Made by a program: the position numbers and the translations under genes. A stretch of 64,000 nucleotides of DNA from Chondrilla cf. caribensis. Taxonomy: Eukaryota > Porifera > Demospongiae > Chondrillida > Chondrillidae. The notes under the pieces were generated by a model. That model saw nothing but the letters and a program-made list of their open reading frames with translations, had not been told where the DNA came from and made no database searches. Of this stretch, positions 39,501 through 50,700 are shown one piece after another (positions within the stretch are counted from its first letter, which is position 1; the number at the start of each line of letters is the position of its first letter). The stretch lies in assembly GCA_964020155.1 (NCBI GenBank), contig OZ026549.1:638633-702632 (forward strand). Direction: 5' to 3'.

Positions 39501-42500
39501 TTCCATTTTGTGTAGTGTATTTGATGATGTAATGCTGTATGTCTCCATTAGGTTCTCTAGGTGGTATCCAGTTTAGTTCAATCCCATCATCACACTCTCT
39601 AGTTATAGTGAGGTATCTTGGAGGAGATGGAGCTGAGAGGGTATGAACCTTAATATTACATCATGATAGCATGTTTCACCTAGCATTACTTACTTTGTTC
39701 CTTTGTAGTAACCTCCCTCACAGCTGGTGACTGACTCCTTCTTCCATCAACACCTCCACCAAGTCCCCATGCTGTAATCCTGTACCTAGCCCCAGGTACT
39801 AGTGAGGAGAATGTTCTTGATGATCCCTTACCATTATTCCCATACTCTCCTACTACTGGTACTCCAAGATCCAGTCTGTGATATCCAATGATAACCCTCT
39901 CAATACCACTAGGTATGGCACCAATGTTCACCTTGATACTGGTATTAGTACTGGTTGTACCAGTTATAGAGACATCAGGGAGGGTACCTGTAAAAGAAGT
40001 AGACATGTGTAGGAGCTACATTAGTAAACACCACACCAAGGAACATTTGGAAATTCTAATTAATCTGTATACCTGCAGTGTGTACATGATCCCATTACAA
40101 ACTATCTTAGCTATCAATTTCGCACATAGTCCATTACTAAGATGACTGATGCAATATGTACGCATTTGGATTATTGATAATGGTATGAACATATACTGTA
40201 CTACCCTGTGGTCCTTGAACTGCACCAGGGTTCTATCAATTATTACAATTTCACCACTCCTACTACCACATAGTACAGTCTGTCCTCACATGATACACTA
40301 CTCACCATTGGATAGGTACAGGTAGTAGTAGATACCAGCACAATCCCCTTCAAAATTCAAAAAATTGTTGAAAGCTTTATTTTTTATGACTACAGTAGTA
40401 GTAGATCCACTTATGATCTGATGAACATCTCCACTATCTGCTATAGTGCGTCCATAATATGAGAACCTAGCCTGTCCACTGCTCACTCTACACTCAGTTT
40501 TCCCATCTTCACTATCATTGTTTGGATTTTGTAGTTGTTGTTTGTCAGTGATGACTTTCTCATTGAGTATCAGTCTCCCATAACTGTGAAAAACTTGCCC
40601 ACCTAAAGTACACAGTATGAAGTAGACCAGTGTATCACCATGGGTATGTACACACTATACTAGTAATATGCACTTGCAAACACTGACCAGTAATATTCAG
40701 TTGAAACTGTTGACTAGCTTCCCTTCCTTGAGCAGTGACAGTACAGGTGTATGTCCCTCCATCACTTGTAGAGGTTACGTTGATGGCTATAATATTGTTG
40801 TTAATCTTTCTCCCAACATATCCTGTTTGTTCACACGGTTCATTTGGACATGTCCAGCTATAGTTAGTCTGTATTCCATGTGGTATTCCACTGATTCTAC
40901 AAACTAGAATAAGAGTTGTTCCTAGTGGTAGAGTAGCTGTAGAGTTGAGGGTTGAATTGACTGTGTATCCATCAATCACCACAATAGGAGTATTAGGAAC
41001 TGTGGACGGAGAGCAGGTGCACATATTAGTGGCTGTATTTTTAGTTTTAATGTTTTTAATAGTCATAAACTAAAATAGAGTATTTGCAATGAAGGAATAT
41101 CTTAAGAACTTGTGTTGTGATAGCAACTACGCAAGAACTTTTCAGGTGAATCACAAATATTTCTTCAACTTTCAACTTTCAACAACATACAACAGTCAAT
41201 GCTATTACATATACCATCCAAGTACTAGGCATCTGTAGTGTGTATCACTGAGAATACTCTTACACTAGCCATAGTAAAGTACACCATACCCACTGTATAA
41301 ATAGCCATAATAACAGATATACAACGCAGAACAGTTCTTCAAACTTGATTCATTTCCCAGTCATTATAGTGCTATTAAGTTGTTTATATGAAGGATGATG
41401 ATGATTGTGCAATCATAGGACTTTTAGTATGAGACCGGTGGTCCTGTATTAGCCATAATGACCTCCTCAAAAATATTGACCTACAACTATTTGCCCGTCC
41501 ATATGTCATATTTTATAAAGGATGATGGACACCAACCAAAAACGCAGCATTTCACATTCAAAATTATCGCATCCATTTGCATGGGACATTCTTTTCTCGA
41601 AGTTCTCTACAAGATAAACTCCGCAAAGTTGGATGAAAACACTCCTGAGCCGACCGCAAAGCGATGTAAACTTTCTCTTAAACTGCAAAAAGGAGAAATC
41701 CCCAAGCAACAGTTTGTTTTTGGCTCAGTCAGACGTTATTGATTGGTGTCCATCAGCCTTAAATAAAAATAAAATATGACATATGGGTGGTCGATCAATA
41801 TTATATATTACATATTGTCTTGGAAATCAATATTGTGCTCCTGTTCTTTTGTATCTCGCTATCATCACTGGTATAATTAAATGGCATTAAAATCCAATTA
41901 TTTGTTGCTGTATTAGTAACAAATGTAAAATGCACTTGATATAGAAAGAGGTTTGTGGAAGATCACATGGAAAAATTTGATTTCGTACTCTTTACTGAAA
42001 ACATACTCTTAAACTACCATATAGCAGGAAATTTTCATGGGACAAAATTTTCGTGGATTTCGCAGTTGGCCTACATTTGCGAAAATCCATGAATTAGGTG
42101 TTCTCGTTGTTCTCTCGCATGACTGTGGCCAGCATCTGCGAAAATTTCATTTTTGGAGCCATCCACAGAAATTTTGTTCCACGAAAATTTCCCGCTATAC
42201 GGTATACCTGACCACATATTTAAATTTAATATACCTGCATATGTTTAGTAAACTTGGACTTTTGTGAAGTATTGAATTTCATTGTGTACCACAGGCTAGC
42301 TTATCAATACGCAAGACATACATAATGACCATTTCCTCAATTATGTGGTGGAGGTTCATGCCATTGTAACAGTAACAGTGTGAACTTGAGTGTCAGAGAG
42401 CTCCATTTAGCCACAAGACAAGATTGCAAGGTCCTTCAACCACAAAGGTCTTCATTAGTTACAAAACTTCACTCAAGTGCACACTGTTATCATTACAACA

Positions 42501-43155
42501 GCAGCAATATTGGGGTCAATCTAATGCTAATACTACAGCCTACATCCCAAATTTACTATTGCAATTTAGACATAAGTACGTAGATTAGTATGATGAACAT
42601 AATCAGCCAGTTTATGACGTCATATTGCAAATGGCTGTCAACACACGGGCGAATTGAAAAGCCTATTTTTGAGGGATAACTGGATGATATGCTCCATAGG
42701 AAAGTAATACTGAGTTTTTACCTCGTTAGATTGATGAATTGACGACGAGGAACCAGCGCAAATCTTTCCAAGAGCTTTAAAATTGTCGCATTGATCGCCG
42801 AACACTGCCGAACGAACATCGAGAATGACTAATGATGATGAAACAGCCAGATAGAATCGAAGCGCTTGTTTGTCGATTATGATGGCACTTCTAAAGACAA
42901 TTCGATTTTGTACCCTGTGGTTTACTGTTGATAAATCCGGGACATTTCACCAATCCGTGTGGGACATGTTACCACTGAAAAAATCCGTGAAAGTCCCGGA
43001 TGATTCGGGACAGTTGGTAACTCTCCAACTCTCACCCTCACAAACAGTCATCCTCTCTTCTTCACAACCAGTCCTCCTCTCACACTCACAAACAGTCATC
43101 CTCTCACCCTCACAACCAGCCCTTTCTCACCATTGCCTGTCCACAATATAATCCT

Positions 43156-43186
<31 letters not shown>

Positions 43187-43276
43187 ACACTACATCAGTT
43201 CCTCACCTGATTCTCCATTAGTGGTGAACACTACACACACCAGTAGGACACTACAGACTATAGTTAAGCCCCTCAT
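33596..43276 (-). CDS. R7: double-unit Ig/FN3 receptor, four stalk exons, shortened tail
   Basis: Predicted 1172-residue receptor. Exons: signal 43207-43276; first unit Ig1 40688-40999, Ig2 40306-40602, FN3-A 39694-39987, FN3-B 39330-39632; second unit Ig1 37905-38216, Ig2 37517-37819, FN3-A 36760-37059, FN3-B 36398-36697; stalk 35189-35287, 34970-35083, 34733-34852, 34543-34599; membrane plus tail 33596-34233. All phase 1, frame open throughout. No membrane exon lies between the units, so they form one protein. The stalk is 130 residues, Ser/Thr/Pro-rich. The helix is followed by RTRRGKR. The tail has VLYSTL and LLYTKV (ITIM matches), QYDEVV, YALPDKQKGKK, PLYTNI and QYENA. A TAA at 33596-33598 replaces a GAA found in R8 and R9 and removes the last Lys-rich residues. 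Confidence 0.84.
34543..35287 (-). other. R7 stalk exon cluster (four exons)
   Basis: Four short symmetric exons (99, 114, 120 and 57 nt), each Thr/Ser/Pro-rich and each bounded by AG and GTA-type donors. The 120-nt exon contains SPTTSTPSPTTITPSPTT octapeptides like those in R3 and R4. The others are non-repetitive and seen only here. Any of them can be skipped without frame loss. Confidence 0.75.
35341..35793. mobile_element. DNA element with terminal inverted repeats in R7 intron
   Basis: About 450 bp with ends ACGGTCCATAAAAAAGGTAA and, inverted, ACGGTCCATATAAAAGGTAA. Several internal GTTAACGGTT-type subrepeats are present. It lies between the first stalk exon and FN3-B of R7. No coding region recognised. 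Confidence 0.65.
35829..35999. mobile_element. Partial foldback element and palindrome in R7 intron
   Basis: 35829-35923 is a copy of the GGTTAAGACATGG foldback seen at 4685 and 24246, cut off in its second arm. It is followed by a tRNA-like TGGTCTAGTGGTA motif and then a perfect-arm palindrome (about 35960-35999, arms GATATTATTACCAACCAG). Confidence 0.5.
41470..41812. mobile_element. Inverted-repeat element in R7 intron 1
   Basis: Imperfect terminal repeats of about 65 bp share CCATATGTCATATTTTAT and GATGGACACCAA in opposite orientation. The interior has a plus-strand open stretch (41458-41742, 94 codons, Lys-rich centre) that runs through both arms and has no known domain. Confidence 0.5.
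42017..42202. mobile_element. 186-bp MITE with TA target site in R7 intron 1
   Basis: Ends CCATATAGCAGGAAATTTTC and, inverted, CCGTATAGCGGGAAATTTTC, flanked by TA on both sides (42015-42016 and 42203-42204). Typical of mariner/Tc1-type non-autonomous elements. The paralogous intron in R9 near 63660 lacks it. Confidence 0.7.
42600..43016. repeat. Dispersed 0.4-kb repeat, copy 1
   Basis: Diverged copies at about 46195-46636 and 57800-58170. Shared landmarks are CCATAGGAAAGTAATACTGAG and, in copies 1 and 2, CATTTCACCAATCCGTG and GGGACATGTTACCACTG. No intact coding frame. Probably old transposon sequence. Confidence 0.5.
43022..43190. repeat. 24-bp minisatellite and (CA)n in R7 intron 1
   Basis: Minisatellite units at 43022-43130 and about 33 bp of CA just inside the R7 signal-exon donor. 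Confidence 0.7.
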
Positions 43277-43507
43277 CTCGCTCTAATACTCGACTGATCA
43301 GACTCCCATTATGTACTGCTGACTGTGGTTAGAAAGGTTATGAATATGACCAGGTGTGCACTTGTATGGTTTATGGTTGGCAGGTGATATGAACATGTAT
43401 GGCTTCACTTACTGTGTACTAATTAGATGTGTTTGGCAACAGGAGCAGTTAGACCATAGATACTCTATACCCCACCACACACCTCACAGTCCAGTCTGTA
43501 TATAATC

Positions 43508-43516
43508 CTCACACAC

Positions 43517-43598
<82 letters not shown>
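43508..43598. repeat. (CA)n microsatellite between two R7 first exons
   Basis: About 90 bp of CA directly downstream, in the sense direction, of the disabled distal signal exon at 43615-43705. It mirrors the arrangement in R3. Confidence 0.9.
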
Positions 43599-43602
<4 letters not shown>

Positions 43603-43614
43603 TCTGTTCCTCAC

Positions 43615-43705
43615 CTGATTCTCCTTTAGTGGAGAACACTCCAGACACTATAGACTATAGATAACCCCCCTGTAGGATACTGCAAATAATAGGTAAACTC
43701 CTCAT
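43615..43705 (-). pseudogene. Disabled duplicate signal exon of R7
   Basis: A second copy of the signal exon lies 0.4 kb upstream of the intact one. It begins MRSLPIICSILQ, but an in-frame insertion of 21 nt brings a TAG at codon 17 (43655-43657). The GTGAGG donor and phase are kept. It could supply a 5' leader but not a signal peptide. Confidence 0.75.
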
Positions 43706-44215
43706 CTCACTCAAACACTATACTAGTATCAGATGTACTGTATGAAGCAAAACTATCCCTACCTTGTGGTACTAAACAGAAATTGAACTTGGCAAACAGA
43801 AATAGAAAGTCTGGTACCAAAATTTCTATTTCCTGTTATTCCACTTTGGTACAGTTGTCAATAGTTGCAGTTGTTTGGGTAATATGATTATAGTCAACTC
43901 ACTCTCACCTGAGCCACCTCAGGTGTATGCAGTTGACCCACTATAACTCAACCAACATTTCTCTGTAGTTTTCAATATGTGTACACTCAGCTCCTCCCAA
44001 CAGACCTGTAACTGAGATTGTTTTCCAAGCATCAAGATGGGGGATGGAAGTGTGATTTGTTTGACCTTTTTTGGATTCATTTGACCTGAATTGACCTTCT
44101 TCCTTCGTGGTCACTATTACCCCTGATTCTCAGGTGAAGATGGGATGCTGCAAATGTAATTGATCTAAAACATGTTGGAATTGCTTGTGCAAGACATCCG
44201 GCCAAATTGTTCTAG

Positions 44216-44388
44216 CCCTAATCCTAGTGTCAATTGAGTCCAACATGGTATAACCTGTGGATAGCTGTCCTACATCTCACTCCTGGTGGTGTAGTTTGCT
44301 GTACTGTATTTGTATTCAGCAAACATGTTTTCATGAGATGGTCCATGCTCCTCATGATCAGCTGGAGCTGCTACTTCATATATTATGA
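44216..44388 (-). pseudogene. Relic of an R6-type tail exon 3' of R8
   Basis: Sequence matches the middle of the R6 tail exon (28379-28570), including TGTCAATTGAGTCCAAC, GTGGATAGCTG and CTGGTGGTGTAGTTTGCTGT, but with deletions and frame damage. It lies beyond the R8 stop and its (CA)n array. A shorter, internally deleted relic sits at 56038-56096, 3' of R9. Confidence 0.7.
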
Positions 44389-44572
44389 TGAAATATCATA
44401 CAGTATGTATATATTCAACATACGTATGTATATATTCTGTATTGTTCAGTATTGCACCATGCTCATACAGTAAATGTGACTTGTGTTGTGTGGCTACGAT
44501 ATTGTATTATTGTTGTGTTTCATCATGGAGCTGCTTTGTGCTGAATATCACATTTGAATATTTGCACAAGCA

Positions 44573-44702
<130 letters not shown>

Positions 44703-44705
44703 GTG

Positions 44706-47700
44706 TCACTCTTCATCTTTCTTCTTGTTCTTCTTCTGTGTCTTGTCCACTTCAGCATAGAGTCCTTCCACAGTAGCTGAAGGTGTTGGTTGAGTAGTGT
44801 TCTCCTCTCCATCTTGTTGTTGTGGAGTAGAGTCACCATCAGCAATAGGCTCATAGCCAGGTCTAAAATCAGGAGGGGAGATGTTTTGCTGCTGTTCAAT
44901 AATTCCTGCATTGTCATTCTGTGGTTCTGTTTTTCCTTGCTCCATCAATGCATTCACTTTGTATGTCTCCTCTTTCCTTTCTGTTTTGGCCTGTTTATTG
45001 ACCTTTGTATAAAGTAGCTCAGGATCTTGACTGTCTTGTTCCTTCCTTCCCTTGTCATCTGTCTTCTTGCCCTTCTGTTTATCAGGTAAAGCATAGACTT
45101 TTACAGAACTAGCCCCGTCTATGTCCTTCCTCTTACTGTCATTTTTGTTGTCTTCTCCTGTCATTTTGTTTTCTCCATAGTCATAAGTCACTTCATACCC
45201 CGATGGTATGGATGGTTGAGGTTTTGGTTTGATAACAACTTCATCATAGAGTCCTCCAGTATTGTAGTTGTCTTGTTGATGTTCTCCTGTTGGTAGAGTG
45301 TTGCTGAGTGTGTCTTGTTCCCCAACCTGTAGTGTGGTGAAGAGTACCGGTTGATCATGGAGTGTTTTTCTGTTCCTCTTTCCTCTTCTTGTCCTCACAA
45401 TTGCAATAGTACAAATGATGATTCCTAGTACAGAGACCAGTAGTAGTGTGATCCCTCCAGCAGCTGCTCCGATGATGGGAGCTCCTGTATCAGAAGTAGT
45501 TGTTGGATTACCTAATTGAGCAGAAGTGACATTCATAGTTATTTAGCTTCATGTCAAGGAGTGTACCAATTGTGTAGCTACCTTATGGTGATAATAGTGG
45601 AAGTAGAGGAATGTACCCATTATTATACTTATGATTAGTGTTCTAGTAACGTATTTGATACTTTGCGTTTCTAATACTACCCTGAATGGATTAACATATG
45701 GCATTGCCCTGACCACTTTATCATAATGATTGTGGCAGCCCCTTTAAATGTTTTATTTGGTGTGGGTGTACCAGTGGTATCTTGTGGTACGTTATACGTA
45801 TAATACCGTCAGTTGGTGTGCTGGTTGTAGGAGATGGTGTAGGTGTTCCTAGCGACTCTTAGACTAGTTGATGAAGACAGTATGCATATATCCTAATTGA
45901 GCAGGTACAGAATTCAACTCTATTGATCTAATCGTTAGCAGAGATAATATTTGCATGTAAAATCTTTGCATTCACACCTTATTTGTTCTTTTCCTGCTCT
46001 TTTATGCTCATTTCAATGTACTTTTTATTATTTATTATATATTATTATATTATAATACAACTAAAATGTAATGAGAAATGAATGAAAGTAGATGAGTGTA
46101 AAATTACATATATTATAAAATCATTCTGTATATATTGTAAAATGAATGTATTCCACTTCACTTGCAATTTAGACAACAAAATTAGATTAGTATGATGAGC
46201 ATATCAGCCAGCTTATTGTTTATATTATATATTTATATGCAAATTATTTCTTAGGGGATATTTCGACGTTGTGCTCCAGAGGAAAGTAATACTGAGTTTT
46301 CACCCCATATAATTGATGAATTAATGAATAAGAACCTACGAATCTTTCCAATAGCTTTAAAATAGCCAATCATATTACCAAACAATGCCAAACGAAAATC
46401 GAACAGGCCTAATATTCATTCTTCTAGAGAATTGCTAATGGCGATGAAACAGCTAGATAGAATTGAAGCTCTTGTTGTTGATTATGATGGCACTTCTAAA
46501 GACAATTTTAATAGAGACAATCGGATTTTGCACCCTATGGTTTACTATTGTTAAATACATTTCACCAATCCGTGAGGGACATGTTACCACTGGAAAAATC
46601 TGTGAAGGTCCCGGATGATACGGGACAGTTGTCAACTATGTACCAAAATACATTAGGCCAGATACGTAATAGTAATGAAATAATTATCATCAATCGAATT
46701 CTACAATTGAGAGTAGGCAAGTACGTGGTGGATGAAGGTAAGTCTTCAAACGCAAGTCAAGTTTTGCTTTCACCGTGTCAGTGTAGTTTATTCTCTGTTT
46801 CCCCAAGTCAAGGTTAAGTTTTAAGATACCATTCAACAGTTAACAATAGTTAGGTTTTCTACAATTTTGACCATTCAATATCTTCAATGCCTCCAACTCT
46901 TACTCACTTGTACACTCCACTGTTGAGTTGTGCACATAACATGTTATAGGTTGACTTCCTCCCCCACCTCCAGCTGAGTTGACAGCTACCACTGTGATGT
47001 TGTTGTAGGTCTGTCCACTCTCTAGTCCTGTTAAGTTGTTGTAGTTGGTGTTGTTGTAGGTCTGTCCTCTATCTAGTCCTGTTAAGTTGTAGTAGTTGAT
47101 GTTGTTTGTAGTGTTGATCTCTTGTTGTGTTCCATTTTGTGTAGTGTATTTAATGATGTAATGTTGTATGTCTCCATTAGGTTCTCTAGGTGGTATCCAG
47201 TTTAGTTCAATCCCATCATCAAACACTCCAGTTATAGTGAGGTTTCTTGGAGGAGATGGAGCTGTAGGGATTGTAGCACTTGATATCACATCATGATAGC
47301 ATGTTTCACCTAGCATTACTTACTTATCTCCATTGTAGTAACTTCCCTCACAGCTGGTGACTGACTCCTTCTTCTATCATCACTTCCACCAAGTCCCCAT
47401 GCTGTAATCCTGTACTTAGCACCAGGTACTAGTGAGGAGAATGTTCTTGATGATCTCTCAGGATTATTCCCATACTCTCCTACTACTGGTACTCCAAGGT
47501 CCCGTCTTTGATATCCAATGATAACCCTGTCAATACCACTAGGTATGGTACCAGTGGTCACAGTGATACTGGTATCAGTCCTGGTTGTACCAGTTATAGA
47601 GACATCAGGGAGGGTAGCTGTAAAGGATGTAGACAAACATGTACAGGAGATGTAGGTGAACATCACACCAAGGAACATTTGAAATTTAAGTTTTGAACAA

Positions 47701-50700
47701 ATTTTGACAAAATTGAAATGAGGTTTTGTATACCTACAGTGTGTACCTGATCCCAGGACAAGCTATTTTAGCTAATCATTGTCACACACAGACCATCATT
47801 AAATTGGCCAATGCAATATGAGCATAATGAGTTTTGTGGTTCAGATAATACAGGGTTCCGTTGTTGTACAGTATACCGAGTTGCTGTGTAACACCTTGAT
47901 ACATTCTACAGTGCCTGTTGATATATTATGTTTATACTACTGTTACAGTTGAGAACTCTGTGGTCCTTGAACTGCATGCACCAGGGACTGGGTTGTATCG
48001 ATTTCTAGACTTTCACCACTCCTACTACAATTAACCTAGTTCAGTATGTCTGTCCTCACACAATACACTACTCACCATTGGATAGGAACAGGTAGTGGTA
48101 GATACCAGCACAATTCCCTTCAAAATTCACAAAATTGTTGAATGCTCTATCTCTTACGATTACAGTAGCATTAGATCCATTTCTGATCTGATGAACATCT
48201 CCACTAGTGTCATTTGTTACAGTGCGTCCAGAATATGAGAACATAGCCTCTCCACTGCTCACTCTACATTCAATCCTCCCATCTCCACTATCATTGTTTG
48301 GTGGTTGTAGTTGTTGTTTGTCAGTGATGACTCTCTCATTGAATATCAGTCTCCCATAACTGTGAACAACTTGACCACCTAAAGTACACAGGATGAAGTA
48401 GACCAGTGTATCACCATGGGTATGTACACACTGTACTAGTAATATGCACTTGCAAACACTGACCAGTAACATTCAGTTGAAACTGTTGACTATCTTCCCT
48501 TCCTTGAGCAGTGACATTACAGGTGTATGTCCCTCCATCACTTGTAGAGGTTATGTTGATGGTTATATTATTGTTGTTGATCTTTCTCCCAGCATAACCT
48601 GTTTGTTGACACGGTCCATTTGGACATGTCCAGTGATAGTTAGTCTGTATTCCATGTGGTATTCCACTGATTCTACAAACTAGAATAAGAGTTGTTCCTA
48701 GTGGTAGAGTATCTGTAGAGTTGAAGGTTGAATTGACTGTATAGCCATCAATCACCACATTAGTAGTATTATGTCCTGTGGAGGGAGAGAAGGTGCACAT
48801 AGTAGTGGCTGTATTTTTCTGATGTTTGAATGATTTAATGATGAGCAGCTAAAATAGAGTATTTTGCAATAAACCTAAGAACATATGTTGTGATATCAAC
48901 TACACAAGGATTTTTTATATGAGTCACAAATACTGTAACTTCAACTAGAGTCAGTGCTAGTACATATAACACAGATAATATAGTTTTTGTGTAGTTAATA
49001 CTTAGTCTAATTCTTCATAACATGGTTCAAGCCTCTTGGTCTCTTCTCTGAACTAGGTGATAATGGTATCCATTCTAGTAAACATGATACCTCTAAATTG
49101 TGGAATTGAGGTCATCTGATAGTTTGCAATTGTGCTCATATTCGATATTTGTGTCCACTTGGGTATTCGTGGTACTCGTGCTTCTTTAATGCTAAAGCCA
49201 TCATGACTATTCACCAAATATTGAAATTTTCAGAAACAAATCAGGTGGGACCAAACACTTGTTAAGGTCAAGGTTTAACCACACCTACATACTTCTGCTT
49301 TGTTCTGTCAACTATTTATTCAACTAAGAAATTGATAACTAATGAAGGGAAGAAGAAACAGATGGGCAATTTGTGTGCATACGTGCTTCACAATCCATTT
49401 GTGAAATGGATGGATGAAGGTATGTAGGTTATGTACATACAAATGTTTTTTGGCAACTACTTGTATTTCTTCCAAAAATAGCCAACCGGATACATTTACA
49501 GGTATGTGATTGAATGTTCAGTTTTTATAAATTGTAAAAAGTTTCATGAATTGTACTATATGTAGCTCCAGTGCTCTGGTCTATTGTATCCTGCTGTTAT
49601 CACTGGCATAATTAAATGGCGTTGAAATCCAATCAGTTGTTGCTGTGTTGTTAGTAACAAATGTATAATGTACTTGAAATAGAAAGAGATTTTTGAAGTC
49701 CATATGGAATATTCAACCAATGTTTTCCTTCCATATTATCATGTTAAGTCATACTTTTAAACTGAAAATGTTATTCTACGTAGATTACGCATATGGCCTC
49801 GAATTTGTACCAGCAAACAAACCGAGCTTCGTATATGCAGTACAAAAACCCCTCTTCGAGTTATTCCTAATCCTCACAATAATCCTCTATTGCACAATTC
49901 CCACACACAGAGTATATCCATACTCATTTATTCTCTTTATTGTCTAAACTCCTCTCTCCCTCACAACCAGTCCTCCTCTCACCCTCACAACCAGTCCTCC
50001 TCTCGCCCTCACAACCAGTCCTCCTCTCGCCCTCACAACCAAGTTCAACATAAATCACCTCCTTTTTGTCATCTTGGTGGGAAGCTCATTCTCCATCCGT
50101 TCTTACCAAGTCATGGTAAACGACTGAAATGCCATTCAACAGTTAGTGATTATTACATTTATTTACAGTTTTGCACATTTGAATATCAGATTCTCCAATA
50201 CTTCCAACTCTAACTCACCTGTACACTCCATTGCTGAGTTATGTACATAACTTGATATAGGTTGACTTCCTCCACCACCTCCAGCTGAGTTGACAGCTAC
50301 CACTCTGATGTTGTTGTAGGTCTGTCCTCTATCTAGTCCTGTTAAGTTGTAGTAGTTGATGTTGTTTGTAGTGTTGGTCTCATTTTGTGTTCTATCTTGT
50401 GTAGTGTATTTGATGATGTAATGGTGTATGTCTCCATTAGGTTCTCTAGGTGGTATCCAGTTTAGTTCAATCCCATCATCACACACTCTAGTTATAGTGA
50501 GGTGTCTTGGAGGAGATGGATCTGTGGAGGTTGTCGCACTTGATATCACATCATGATAGCATATTTCACCTAGCTTTACTTACTTTGTTCCATTATAGTA
50601 ACCGCTTTCACAGCTGGTGACTGACTCCTTCTTCTATCTGTAACTCCACCAAGTCCCCATGCTGTGATCCTGTACTTAGCACCAGGTACTAGTGAGGAGA

